A stretch of 64,000 bases of DNA, from positions 8,918-72,917 of the forward strand of contig JAEXOR010000037.1 of assembly GCA_023439185.1 (NCBI GenBank), read 5' to 3'. This stretch comes from Bacillota bacterium (GTDB lineage Bacteria; Bacillota; Desulfotomaculia; Desulfotomaculales; Desulfallaceae). Below the pieces are notes generated by a model. It was not told the DNA's origin. It did not search any database and saw only the letters and a list, made by a program, of their open reading frames with translations. Positions 17,241-26,313 of this stretch are shown here, piece after piece (the stretch's first letter is position 1; each line of letters opens with the position of its first letter). The position numbers and the translations under genes are program-made.

Positions 17241-19091
17241 CTATTTCCCCTTCTCCCCCGCTGTGTAACGCTGTTTCAGATAAATTGCGGTTAAAGCCGC
17301 CGCCCCGGCCAAATCAGTTACATGTTCCGGTACAATCAGCATCAGCCCGGCAATAACCAATATAACCCTTTCGAGGGTTGTACATTTTCGATGCAGGAAA
17401 TTTGAAAAGGCGCCGCTAAAGGCCACCACCGCTAAAATAGCGGTAACTGTGGCCATGATCACTTCGGGAGCGGGCGCCTTACCTAAAAGAGCCGGGAAGA
17501 ATACAAACAAATAGGGAATCAGGTAAGCCACTGTTACATTTCGGGTGGCAAGAAAACCTGTTTCCAGGGGGTTGGCTTTGGCAATGCCGGCGCCCGCGAA
17601 AGCAGCCAGACATACCGGAGGGGTAATGTCGGCGAACACGCCGAAATAAAATACGAAGAGGTGGGCCGTCAGCACCGGCAGGCCCAGGGCAATCAGCGCA
17701 GGAGCTGTAATGGCGGCCTGGACAATATAATTGGCTGTGGTGGGCAGCGCCATCCCCAATACCAAACATGCAATCATCGTGAAGAACAGGGCCAGAATTT
17801 CCAGACCGCCCGACATGGAACCGATTACATTGGAGAACTTAATGCCCAGGCCGGTCATGCTGACTGTGCCAACGATCATACCGGCGCAGGCGGTGGCGGC
17901 CACAATGGCATAGGTCGTCATGCCTGCGTTTTCCAACGCACCCCAAAAATCTTTGGGTTTCATCCTGGTGGATGCCTTAATCATACTGACAACCACCAGC
18001 AGGGCCATGCTAATCAAGGCTGCCCGGGCAGGACTGTAGCCAAGGATCAGGGTCACCACCAGGGCCAGAATGGGAAGGATATAAATATAGCCTTCCTTCA
18101 ACACTTCCCTGACTTTGGGGATTTCTTCCTCGGGCATACCCTGCAAATCATGTCTGCAAGCCTCAAAATGGACGTTCATGTAAATACTGAAATAATATAG
18201 CAAAGCCGGGATTATGGCGGCCATAATGATGGTCAGATAAGGGATCTGGGTGAATTCAGCCATCACAAAAACACCCGCGCCCATTATGGGGGGCATGATC
18301 TGCCCTCCCGTAGAGGCTGCGGATTCAACAGACGCCGCAAATGCCGGCCGGTAACCGATCTTTTTCATTAAAGGGATGGTAAAACTCCCGGTTGTTACAA
18401 CATTGGCAATACTGGAGCCGGATATGGTGCCCATCAGCCCGCTGGCTAAAACCGCAATTTTGGCCGGCCCGCCCCTGGCCCTGCCGGCCAGCGCCACCGC
18501 CAGGGTAATAAAGAAGTTTCCCCCGCCGCTTTTTTCCAGAAACGCCCCGAAAAGGATAAACAAAAATACAATGGTCACCACAACACCGATGGGAACACCG
18601 AAAATACCCTCGGTGGTTAAATACATCTGGTTGATAATCCTGAAGATATCGTAGCCCCGGTGGCCGAATATCCCCGGAATGTGATTGCCGAAATAGGCGT
18701 ATAACAGAAACAGTACTGTTACAATTGGCAGCGGCCAACCGATAGACCTGCGCGTACCTTCCAGAACCAGGGCCATACAAACAAACCCCAAAACAAGGTC
18801 GGTTGTGCTGGGCATGCCGATACGCGTAACCAGGTTTTGAAAATTAAATATTATATATGCGTTAACGCCGAAAGCAACCAGCGCAAGCAGGACATCCAAA
18901 TAACTTAATTTATCTTTCCTGCGCAGCGGGTACAGCAAAAAAATCATAAACAGACTGAACATTAACACAACCGCCCGCTGCCTCATCGCCACCAGCGGCA
19001 TGGTCAAACTGGTGTATAAAATGAACGCCGACATGGCTACCGCGGTTAATGACGCAATTTTAACCGCCCAACCCCTCAAGTTATCATTCAT
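17241..19091 (-). CDS. Fused TRAP transporter permease (DctQM-type)
   Basis: About 616 aa with roughly 17-19 transmembrane helices. An N-terminal small-subunit-like region precedes the DctM-like large subunit, recognised by TIVFLFILFGAFLEKSGGG, GLMGTISGSSIANVVTTG and GMALPTTANYIVQAA. The start at 19091 is chosen because ATGAATGA overlaps the IclR stop by 8 bp and a G-rich stretch lies upstream; in-frame starts at 19115 and 19127 are possible. It imports solute using a Na+ or H+ gradient with the TAXI protein encoded 117 bp downstream. Confidence 0.9.
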   Translation of the reverse strand: MNDNLRGWAVKIASLTAVAMSAFILYTSLTMPLVAMRQRAVVLMFSLFMIFLLYPLRRKDKLSYLDVLLALVAFGVNAYIIFNFQNLVTRIGMPSTTDLVLGFVCMALVLEGTRRSIGWPLPIVTVLFLLYAYFGNHIPGIFGHRGYDIFRIINQMYLTTEGIFGVPIGVVVTIVFLFILFGAFLEKSGGGNFFITLAVALAGRARGGPAKIAVLASGLMGTISGSSIANVVTTGSFTIPLMKKIGYRPAFAASVESAASTGGQIMPPIMGAGVFVMAEFTQIPYLTIIMAAIIPALLYYFSIYMNVHFEACRHDLQGMPEEEIPKVREVLKEGYIYILPILALVVTLILGYSPARAALISMALLVVVSMIKASTRMKPKDFWGALENAGMTTYAIVAATACAGMIVGTVSMTGLGIKFSNVIGSMSGGLEILALFFTMIACLVLGMALPTTANYIVQAAITAPALIALGLPVLTAHLFVFYFGVFADITPPVCLAAFAGAGIAKANPLETGFLATRNVTVAYLIPYLFVFFPALLGKAPAPEVIMATVTAILAVVAFSGAFSNFLHRKCTTLERVILVIAGLMLIVPEHVTDLAGAAALTAIYLKQRYTAGEKGK

Positions 19092-19908
19092 TTTCCCCGC
19101 CCCCTTGATGTCCATCCCCGGCTCCAAGCAGCCGGGATATTGATTGAGCCGCCTTTTTCAGCCCGGAAATGTATATTTCTTTTAACTGTTCATTAATTCT
19201 TGTTTCGGGGCTGGAAATACCTATCCCCGCGTTTACCTCCCCGTACTGATCAAATACCGGGCAGGCAATCCCCACGCTCCCGGGCGTGCATTCAGCAAAG
19301 CTGACCGCCACTCCGTTAACCCTTATCTCCACCAGCTCGCGTCTTAACTTCAGGGGGTCGGTAATGGTGTTTACGGTAAAGGGCTTTAGCCCCTGGCTGA
19401 TAAGTTCCTCCACTTTTTCCTCCGGCTGATAAGCCAGGATCACTTTGCCGTCCGCCCCGGCATAAAGCGGTGATCTTTGTCCCACGGGCACCACCGAGCG
19501 CAGCAATTGTTTACCTTCAAATGACAGGATACAAACCCTTTCTTTACCGTCCAGGATATCCAGATAAACCGTTTCCTCCAATTGTTCGCTTAAGTCCTTC
19601 AGGATCGGGGCCGCCACTCTGGTCAATTGCATGGAGCTGTTTGCAACCGCGTTCAAGTAAAATAATTTTACACCCAGGGTGTATTGCTTGCGATTACCGG
19701 ACACAGGTTTTAAAAAACCCGCCCGGGATAAAGTATGTACCAAACGGGCCACCGTCGGCCTGGGGAAACCTAATTTTTCACTCAGTCGGGATACGCTGAA
19801 TTCATGCTCGTCAATACTGAATGCTTCCAATACAGCCAGCGCTTTTTTGACGGAGCTGATTTCACTGGATCTTTTCACATCTTTGCCGGAAAACCGGTCT
19901 CCCCCCAA
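19084..19908 (-). CDS. IclR family transcriptional regulator
   Basis: 274 aa. An N-terminal winged helix (VKKALAVLEAFSIDEHEFSVSRLSEKLGFPRPTVARLVHTL, cited as about residues 20-60) is followed by the IclR effector domain with SPLYAGADGKVILAYQ and the C-terminal GIACPVFDQYGEVNAGIGIS. The annotated start is TTG at 19908; GTG at 19878 is an alternative and neither has a strong RBS. It is the first gene of the TRAP operon and overlaps the permease by 8 bp, so it most likely controls uptake of the TRAP substrate. Confidence 0.88.
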   Translation of the reverse strand: MGGDRFSGKDVKRSSEISSVKKALAVLEAFSIDEHEFSVSRLSEKLGFPRPTVARLVHTLSRAGFLKPVSGNRKQYTLGVKLFYLNAVANSSMQLTRVAAPILKDLSEQLEETVYLDILDGKERVCILSFEGKQLLRSVVPVGQRSPLYAGADGKVILAYQPEEKVEELISQGLKPFTVNTITDPLKLRRELVEIRVNGVAVSFAECTPGSVGIACPVFDQYGEVNAGIGISSPETRINEQLKEIYISGLKKAAQSISRLLGAGDGHQGGGENE

Positions 19909-20023
19909 TCGTACTAATCACAATGCGGACAATATATTCGCATAGCGGATATTTTTAAATTAACATTTATTAAACCGGTTAGTCAAGTAATAAGCAGTTT
20001 AAAGATGTTACTTTTAAAAAAAT

Positions 20024-20054
20024 ACGGGTCCCGGCTTTATGTCCCGGAACCCGT
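20024..20054 (-). terminator. Terminator of the aminotransferase gene
   Basis: ACGGGTCCCGG pairs with CCGGAACCCGT (one bulge), followed on the minus strand by ATTTTTTTAAAAG. It separates the aminotransferase transcript from the IclR-TRAP operon. Confidence 0.75.
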
Positions 20055-20083
20055 AAAGGTAGAATTCTATTGATTATTTGATA

Positions 20084-21391
20084 TTATTTCAGGCCCATGG
20101 CTTTTTCTTCCTCTTCAATGCACTCACCCAGAATTTTAACCGCGAAATCAACTTCTTCCTTTTGTATCGTCAGGGGCGGGGCAAACTCCAGGGCCATGCC
20201 CATCATCTTGGTAATCACCCCTTTTTGTTTGGCCCGCTCCACCATGCTCAATAGGTTGGCCACCGGATAGGGCGCGCGGGTCCTCCGGTCGGTGGTAAAA
20301 TCAATAGCCAGCCACAGGCCTGTGCCCCTGATCTGCCCGACGGACGGGCGGCCCTCCAGAGACTTTAATTGTTCCAGGAAATAATCGCCCATGACGCGGC
20401 TGTTTTCCACCAACTGCTCCCGTTTGATTAAATCAAGGTTCGCAATGCCGACCGCGCAGGAAACGGGATGGTTCCCGTAGGTATGCAGGTGGTTTAAAAT
20501 CTCAACCGGCTCCAATACCGCTTCGGTGCAGCCCACCGCCCCAAGGGGAACATAACCGCTGGTAATGCCCTTGGCCATGGTAATCATATCCGGCCGGACG
20601 TCGAAGTGCCCGGTGGCGAACATTTTTCCGGTGCGCCCGAAACCGCAAATCACTTCATCAATAATCAGCAAAACACCGTACCGGTTGCAAATTTCCCTGA
20701 TCCTTGGCCAGTATTCATCAGGCGGTTTTAAAGCGCCGAAACCCTGTTGGAGGGGTTCACCGATAAAGGCCGAAACCGTTTCCGGACCTTCAAATTCAAT
20801 GATCCGCGCCAGCTCTCCGGCACAGGCCAGCTCACAGTCAGGGTACCCGAGGTTGTGGGGACAGCGGTAGCAATACGGAGACTCAATAAACACCGCCCCG
20901 GGCGCCAGGGGTTCCATAACCTGGCGCATCGGCATCACTATTCCCAGGGCCCGCAGTCCGATGCCGTTAACGCCGTGGTACGCTCCCCGCCGGGATACGA
21001 TTTTAAATCGGCCCTGGTCGCCCCGGAAGTAATGATGGTGCCTGGCTATCTTCATCGCTGATTCAACCGCTTCCGAGCCGTCGCATTCGAATAAAAACTT
21101 TTCGATCCCGTCCGGCGCAATTGCAGCCAGTTCCCGGGCCAGGTTTATGGCCGGAGCAGTGGCATACTGCATGGGGGTAAAATAAGCCAGTTCACGCATC
21201 TGGTCATAGGCCGCCCGGGCCAGTTCTTCCCGGCCGTGCCCTGCGTGAACGGGTCTGGTCACCCCGGAGTCCAGGTCCAGGTATCGTTTTCCGTCCTGAT
21301 CGTAAACCCAAACCCCTTCACCTTTGACAATCACCGTTATGCCTTTGGAAATTTCCTGCCGGCTGGTCCGGTGGAGAATCAAATTATCCAT
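20084..21391 (-). CDS. Class III PLP-dependent aminotransferase
   Basis: 435 aa fold-type I enzyme. The PLP aspartate is in LLIIDEVICGFGRTGK and the Schiff-base lysine in TMAKGITSGYVPLGAVG. The N-terminal substrate domain has LDLDSGVTRPVHAGHGREEL, and the FECDGSEAVESAMKIAR block is conserved. An unusual Cys-rich insert (YCYRCPHNLGYPDCELACAG) is known in some omega-aminotransferases. The family moves omega-amino groups (taurine, beta-alanine, GABA) to pyruvate or 2-oxoglutarate. It sits upstream of the IclR-TRAP operon but behind its own terminator, so joint use of an imported amine is plausible, not shown. Confidence 0.87.
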   Translation of the reverse strand: MDNLILHRTSRQEISKGITVIVKGEGVWVYDQDGKRYLDLDSGVTRPVHAGHGREELARAAYDQMRELAYFTPMQYATAPAINLARELAAIAPDGIEKFLFECDGSEAVESAMKIARHHHYFRGDQGRFKIVSRRGAYHGVNGIGLRALGIVMPMRQVMEPLAPGAVFIESPYCYRCPHNLGYPDCELACAGELARIIEFEGPETVSAFIGEPLQQGFGALKPPDEYWPRIREICNRYGVLLIIDEVICGFGRTGKMFATGHFDVRPDMITMAKGITSGYVPLGAVGCTEAVLEPVEILNHLHTYGNHPVSCAVGIANLDLIKREQLVENSRVMGDYFLEQLKSLEGRPSVGQIRGTGLWLAIDFTTDRRTRAPYPVANLLSMVERAKQKGVITKMMGMALEFAPPLTIQKEEVDFAVKILGECIEEEEKAMGLK

Positions 21392-21628
21392 CCCTACACC
21401 CCTTTAATCTGGCAAAAACTTGATCAAGAACCGAAATGCGTCAAATATAATTATACAACGCCGCCCGGAAATATAAAGATCCTGCTTGATTTTTTTTGCT
21501 TCTGAAATTATACTTAAAAAAGCTCGTTTATACTGGTGGAGTACAGAAACCTTCCGATTTGTCCAGCCTGGGAGAGTTTATGAATACCTTCCCCGGAACG
21601 GGCAATACTAATAACGGAGGTTTTTTAT

Positions 21629-21934
21629 ATGTTTAGCGACAAAACTTTAAATTGTAAAGACTGCGGCCGCGATTTTATTTTCACGGTTTCCGAACAAGAA
21701 TTTTACTCGGAGAAAGGGTTCACCAACGACCCCGGCCGTTGCCCCGAGTGCCGCGCGTCACGGAAAGCCCAGAACAGGAACCGGGGCGGCGGCGGTTATG
21801 ACCGCGGCCCGCGCCAGATGCACGAGGCTACCTGCTCAGAGTGCGGCAGAGAAACCACTGTGCCGTTCAAGCCCAGCGGTGACAAACCGGTCTATTGCCG
21901 GGAGTGCTTCCAACAGCGCCGCAATAGCTGGTAA
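21629..21934 (+). CDS. Double zinc-ribbon protein (zf-trcl type)
   Basis: 101 aa with two CxxC...CxxC zinc ribbons. The first is NCKDCGRDF with RCPECRASRK, the second TCSECGRETTVPF with YCRECFQQRR. A Gly/Arg-rich linker (about 52-65) lies between them. This small ribbon family is frequent in Clostridia and probably binds nucleic acid or rRNA. ACGGAGG precedes the ATG; a strong terminator follows. Confidence 0.85.
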   Translation: MFSDKTLNCKDCGRDFIFTVSEQEFYSEKGFTNDPGRCPECRASRKAQNRNRGGGGYDRGPRQMHEATCSECGRETTVPFKPSGDKPVYCRECFQQRRNSW

Positions 21935-21948
21935 CCACGGATTTTTAA

Positions 21949-21974
21949 AGCCTTCCCGGCCACCCGGGAAGGCT
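21949..21974 (+). terminator. Intrinsic terminator
   Basis: AGCCTTCCCGG and CCGGGAAGGCT form an 11-bp perfect stem followed by TTTTT on the plus strand, just after the zinc-ribbon gene. Confidence 0.9.
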
Positions 21975-21981
21975 TTTTACC

Positions 21982-22059
21982 CTATAAGAGACTCCTCATC
22001 ACCCGCCCCACATACTCCATATTGCGCTGCGCCCCGGGCGTATTGCCGGTGCGGTTCAT
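21982..22059 (-). CDS. Possible 25-aa ORF, unrecognised
   Basis: MNRTGNTPGAQRNMEYVG followed by RVMRSLL and a stop. The composition looks protein-like, but the ribosome site is weak (GGAAAAAACG) and it may be the tail of a decayed gene. No family recognised. Confidence 0.25.
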   Translation of the reverse strand: MNRTGNTPGAQRNMEYVGRVMRSLL

Positions 22060-22129
22060 CGTTTTTTCCGGGAACAAAACAGCCGGTCAGCCGTCAAAGT
22101 TATTATACAATACATAAGGGGTGGTTCAG

Positions 22130-22822
22130 ATGCAAAAGTTTCCTGCTGTTTTAATCCTGACGGTTTTGCTGCTGTCTTTTGCGGGCGCCGGCCAGGCCGC
22201 CGAAGTTGAACAGCCTTTCATTGCGGTGAACGGAGAAAGCGCGGTAGAAGTAGTCCCGAACCGGGCGGATATTAACGTAGCGGTGGTTACCGAAAGCACG
22301 GACGTAAAAACAGCCCAGGCGGAAAACGGGAAAATAGCGGCCAAATTAATTGAAGCCTTGAAAAAAGCGGGGATTGAGCAGCACAGCATTGTGACTTCCG
22401 GTTACAATATCCAGCCTCAATACGATTATTCCTCGTCCGACCAGGGGCGGTTAGTTGGGCACAAGGTGATTAACGAGGTTAAAATCACGGTGCAAGATGT
22501 CGGCACAGTAGGAAGCATTATTGACACCGCGGTAGAAAACGGCGCCAATGAAGTCCGGAATGTAAACTTCTACGCCGCAGGCTACACCGAACAAAAAATG
22601 ACCGCCCTCCGGCAGGCGGTGGAAAACGCCCGGCAAAAGGCGGAGGTGCTTGCCGCCGCGCTGGGCAAGGAAATTGTCGGCGTCAAATCAGCCGGCGGCA
22701 ACTGGTATGAGCAGTCGCCCTCCCCTATTTACCTGGAGAAAGCCGAGGCGTCAAGCACACCCATTAACCCCGGTAAAGTGAGTATCAGGGCTGTGGCTGA
22801 AATAGTTTATTTTGTAAAATAA
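22130..22822 (+). CDS. SIMPL (DUF541) domain secreted protein
   Basis: About 230 aa. ATG at 22130 is chosen over the upstream GTG because AAGGGGTGG lies 8 nt before it. A signal peptide ends SFAGAGQAAE. The mature chain is one SIMPL domain: VNGESAVEVVPNRADINVAV at the start, TSGYNIQPQYDY in the middle, ALRQAVENARQKAEVLAAAL near the end. These proteins assemble extracytoplasmically and have no firmly known role. Monocistronic, with a terminator after it. Confidence 0.9.
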   Translation: MQKFPAVLILTVLLLSFAGAGQAAEVEQPFIAVNGESAVEVVPNRADINVAVVTESTDVKTAQAENGKIAAKLIEALKKAGIEQHSIVTSGYNIQPQYDYSSSDQGRLVGHKVINEVKITVQDVGTVGSIIDTAVENGANEVRNVNFYAAGYTEQKMTALRQAVENARQKAEVLAAALGKEIVGVKSAGGNWYEQSPSPIYLEKAEASSTPINPGKVSIRAVAEIVYFVK

Positions 22823-22837
22823 AATCATGGTCATATG

Positions 22838-22884
22838 AAAGCGGGTTGGCGGCACCTTCCACATGGTAACCGCCAACCCGCTTT
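22838..22884 (+). terminator. Intrinsic terminator
   Basis: AAAGCGGGTTGGCGG and CCGCCAACCCGCTTT form a 15-bp stem followed by TATT. It probably serves both the SIMPL gene and the convergent Spy-like gene. Confidence 0.85.
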
Positions 22885-22915
22885 TATTGCTTGGAAAATT
22901 TCATCACAGCGTTTT

Positions 22916-23374
22916 TTACTGATTGGCAGCTCCGGGACCGCCCTTTAAACCGTGGCATTTACCCCGGAACTGATTCATCTGTTCCTGTTGTTCCTTGGTC
23001 AGTAAAGACCGGCACTGCTCTTTGTTCTGCTGCATAACGCCGCGCAGTTGTTCCTGCAGTGCGTTAATTTCTTTTATCTTGGCGTCAATTTGCGCTTGAT
23101 CCGGGTTTTTCTGCAGCTTGAGCTGTCTGAGCTCATGCCGGCTGTCCATCAGTTTAATGCGCAGGTCGCGGGTTTGCTCGTAAGACTTTTGGTTGAGTTC
23201 CTTCATTTTGGTGATTTGCTGGTCGGTAAGGTTTAACTTTTCCACCGGGTTAAACTTCATCATGTCGCTATCCATTTTATGCGGCATGCCGGCCCAGCCC
23301 ATCGCAGAAGCCGCCTGAACAATACCGAATACCAGAAGCAGTGTAACAGACAATAAAACCAGTGTTTTTTTCAA
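22916..23374 (-). CDS. Spy/CpxP-like periplasmic-type protein, TTG start
   Basis: About 152 aa. The start is taken as TTG at 23374, because AAAGGAGGTG lies 5 nt upstream and the product then opens LKKTLVLLSVTLLLVFGIVQ, a proper signal peptide; the ATG-initiated frame from 23437 would bury it. The mature chain is almost wholly helical, with LNLTDQQITKMKELNQKSYE and the later LLTKEQQEQMNQFRGK, the repeated L-T-x-x-Q motifs of Spy/CpxP and DUF3106-like chaperones or metal sensors. Partner unknown. Confidence 0.75.
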   Translation of the reverse strand: MKKTLVLLSVTLLLVFGIVQAASAMGWAGMPHKMDSDMMKFNPVEKLNLTDQQITKMKELNQKSYEQTRDLRIKLMDSRHELRQLKLQKNPDQAQIDAKIKEINALQEQLRGVMQQNKEQCRSLLTKEQQEQMNQFRGKCHGLKGGPGAANQ

Positions 23375-23456
23375 TGTTACACCTCCTTTCCCAACCAATA
23401 AGAATTTTTCAAACCTCATCGCTGATATTCTACCCATTAATCATGAAAAATTCTCT

Positions 23457-25136
23457 CTATTGCTTGAGCGAGGTCATATCGAAAATATTGCCGCCGTTGC
23501 AAAACTCATCAACGTTTTTGATATCCAATATTTCCGGATCATTGGCTATTTCAATAATCTGGAACAGGTGCTGTCCGATTCTCAAGTAAGCGCTGATTAA
23601 CTCCAGGTGAATGGCGCTGGTGTTCTCAGATTCACTGACCCCTTTACTCAGCCGCTGAATATGCGAGATGCGGGATCTAAACTCCAGGTCGGTAATTTCC
23701 TCCTGCAGGCACAGGGCGTTATAAGTCATCCGGGAGTCGTTGGTCATAATGATCTGGTTGACCATGTTGGCCAGCTTGTAAATATTGTTATACATTAGCT
23801 CAAGTTCTTTTCTGCCCTCTTCGGAGAACCTGGCATTGTTGATTTTCCGGCTCTCGGCCAGGTAAAGCAGATCTTTTTCAATTACGTCCCCTATTTTTTC
23901 CAACTCATTGACAATGTTAATCAGCTGCAAACACCTGGTAAACTCCTCCCTGGACAGGGGATTCCTCAAGACCTGGGTAAGATACTGTCTGGTGGCCAGG
24001 GTATGCTGATCCACCCTGTTTTCGGTTTGTAAAATTGATTCCGCCAGGTCGGAATTATAGTTGTCGAACATTATCTTAACCTCTTTTAACATCTTTACCG
24101 TATTATCAGAGATATAAATAATTTCCTTCAAAGCCAGCCCGATGGCTATGGAAGGGGTGCCGATCAGGGAATCGTCCAGATATTGCGGTTCGGTGGTGTG
24201 ATCTTTTCTTTCCGGCACGATTTTTTCCAGCAGCACTGCGAAGTATGACGTAAAGGGCAGGAATATTACGGCGATGGCGATATTAAAAAAGGTGTGGGCG
24301 TTGGCCACCTGAAAACCGGGTCCCGAAGCAATGGACTCCATAAATTTAGCGAAGGGAGCGGTAAAGGGCAAAAACAGCAAAACACCGGCCACTTTAAAAA
24401 TGACGTGGGCCATGGCCACCCTTTGCGCCTCCCTGGTGGAACCCATACTGCTGAGTACGGCGGTAAAAGACGTCCCTATGTTGGCGCCGTATATTAAATA
24501 AATGGCGGAAACAAGCGGCAGCATGCCCTGCATGGCCAGCACCATCATGATCCCGATGGTGGCCGCGCTGCTTTGAACCAAGTTAGTAAATACTATCGCC
24601 GCTAAAATGGCCAGCAGCGGATAATCGCTCATCTGCACCAAAATATCCTTGAATAATTGCGACTCGCGCAGCGGGTACATACCGTCGGCCATTATTTTCA
24701 GTCCCAGGAACAAAAGTCCGAAGCCTAAAAGTGTCTGACCGATGCGACGATACTTGTCGCGTTTGGAAAAGAAAATAATGATGGCGCCGATACCGACGAC
24801 AGGCAGAGCAATTTCCGTCACTTTGAGGGCAATTAACTGGGCGGTGACGGTGGTGCCGATATCAGCCCCCAGGATAATGCCCAGGGTTTGTTTCAGGGTA
24901 ATAATGGAGGCGTTGGCCAGTCCCACCAGGATCACGGTGGTAGCGGTACTGCTTTGAAACAGCACGGTAATGAGGGCGCCCACGATCAGGCTGATCACTC
25001 TGTTCTGGGTCAAAGAACTAAGTGCGTCCCTCAGCCTGTGACCGGCTATCTTTTGCAGGCCTTCGCTCATTATGTGCATGCCGTACAATAAGAGCCCCAT
25101 GCCGCCAATGATGCTCAGGATAATTTCCGACCCCAT
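23457..25136 (-). CDS. Na/Pi-cotransporter family protein with PhoU-like C-terminus
   Basis: About 559 aa. The first 310 residues hold two inverted Na/Pi_cotrans repeats, each with a QSS motif: VLFQSSTATTVILVG and NLVQSSAATIGIMMV. From about 340 on the chain is a soluble PhoU-like helical bundle (NELEKIGDVIEKDLLYLAESR). This is the NptA/YjbB type, which moves phosphate with sodium. Starts at 25136 and 25142 are both possible; GAGGG is better placed for 25136. Confidence 0.9.
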   Translation of the reverse strand: MGSEIILSIIGGMGLLLYGMHIMSEGLQKIAGHRLRDALSSLTQNRVISLIVGALITVLFQSSTATTVILVGLANASIITLKQTLGIILGADIGTTVTAQLIALKVTEIALPVVGIGAIIIFFSKRDKYRRIGQTLLGFGLLFLGLKIMADGMYPLRESQLFKDILVQMSDYPLLAILAAIVFTNLVQSSAATIGIMMVLAMQGMLPLVSAIYLIYGANIGTSFTAVLSSMGSTREAQRVAMAHVIFKVAGVLLFLPFTAPFAKFMESIASGPGFQVANAHTFFNIAIAVIFLPFTSYFAVLLEKIVPERKDHTTEPQYLDDSLIGTPSIAIGLALKEIIYISDNTVKMLKEVKIMFDNYNSDLAESILQTENRVDQHTLATRQYLTQVLRNPLSREEFTRCLQLINIVNELEKIGDVIEKDLLYLAESRKINNARFSEEGRKELELMYNNIYKLANMVNQIIMTNDSRMTYNALCLQEEITDLEFRSRISHIQRLSKGVSESENTSAIHLELISAYLRIGQHLFQIIEIANDPEILDIKNVDEFCNGGNIFDMTSLKQ

Positions 25137-25332
25137 GACCATCCCTCTTTAATGCGTATTCGTATTACCGGCAACCTTGGAATTATTTTCACAAAGTCCC
25201 CCGGCGTCACTTTTGACAGGTTAATCAATTACTTATTTTGAATTATATCTCTATATAATATAATAATTGTTGAAAAATCGCAATGCTGATACAATACAAT
25301 AAATTATATTTAATTCGGAGGGATAAATAATT

Positions 25333-26187
25333 TTGCATATCAAAATTGTCACCGACAGCACATCATATATACCCTATGATTTAAGAAAGGAATATGACAT
25401 ATCCGTTGTCTCCCTGGGAGTGACATTTGAACTGGATTCCTTCCCGGAGGAAGAGATTGATCAAGGCGCCTTTTACGAGCGCATGGCCCGGAGCAAAAGC
25501 ATTCCCACGTCGTCCCAGCCGGCGCCGATGGATTTTTACAACACCTTTGAGAAACTTGTGACCAATAACAACAAGGTAGTGGGCATTTTTATCTCTTCGG
25601 ATATGAGCGGCACTTACTCCACCGCATTGATGGCCAAGCGGATGATCATAGAAAAATACCCGGCGGCGGAAATCGAAATACTCGATTCCCGGTCCAACTG
25701 CATGCAATTGGGTTTTGCCGTGCTGGCGGCGGCCAGGGCCGCCAAAGCCGGGGCTTCAATCATAGAGGTGGTGGAACAGGCCGCGCAGGTTATGAAGAGG
25801 AGCCGGTTTTTATTTGTTCCGGACACGTTGGAGTACCTGCAAAAGGGCGGCCGTATCGGGGGAGCGGCGGCGCTTTTAGGCTCATTGTTCCAGATCCGCC
25901 CCATCCTGACCGTCATTGATGGCAGAACCGCCTTGTTAAGCAAATTTCGCAAAAAAGAGCGAGCGCTCCAGGCGGCAGTGGGCATCTTCTTGACCGACGT
26001 GAAGGAAAAGGGTCTGGGGGAGGCAATCATTCACCACATCAACTGCAAGTCCGAAGCAGCCGAATTGGCGGCGCTGGTGCGGGAGAAACTGGGCGTCAAC
26101 CTGCCGGTATGCTCTATCGGGCCGGTAATCGGACTGCATGTGGGACCGGGGACATTGGGTATCGCCTACTACACTGAAAAGGAATAA
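25333..26187 (+). CDS. DegV family fatty-acid-binding protein
   Basis: 284 aa. IKIVTDSTSYIP at the N-terminus, PTSSQPAPMDFYNTFEKL and SSDMSGTYSTA are the lipid-binding motifs of DegV, and GRIGGAAALLGSLFQIRPIL lines the second lobe. Such proteins (FakB) hand fatty acids to the FakA kinase in Firmicutes; no fakA is in the window. Translation starts at TTG (25333) behind CGGAGGG. Confidence 0.92.
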   Translation: MHIKIVTDSTSYIPYDLRKEYDISVVSLGVTFELDSFPEEEIDQGAFYERMARSKSIPTSSQPAPMDFYNTFEKLVTNNNKVVGIFISSDMSGTYSTALMAKRMIIEKYPAAEIEILDSRSNCMQLGFAVLAAARAAKAGASIIEVVEQAAQVMKRSRFLFVPDTLEYLQKGGRIGGAAALLGSLFQIRPILTVIDGRTALLSKFRKKERALQAAVGIFLTDVKEKGLGEAIIHHINCKSEAAELAALVREKLGVNLPVCSIGPVIGLHVGPGTLGIAYYTEKE

Positions 26188-26220
26188 ACCCGCTGCCGTT
26201 TTTTTCTATTCAATTATCTG

Positions 26221-26272
26221 TTGACAAAAAAATGGCGTGTAAATAGTATAAAGATACATGTATATACGTGTA
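26221..26272 (+). promoter_or_regulatory. Promoter and operator of the corrinoid methyltransferase operon
   Basis: TTGACA at 26221-26226, a 17-nt spacer and TAGTAT at 26244-26249 make a sigma-A-type promoter. The dyad TACATGTATATACGTGTA at 26255-26272 overlaps the expected transcription start, the position of a repressor site. Its TGTATATAC core recurs at 27146 and 29317. Confidence 0.75.
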
Positions 26273-26313
26273 AAGACTACACGTAAAATCAATCAGGAGG
26301 GAAGCTGTTAAAA

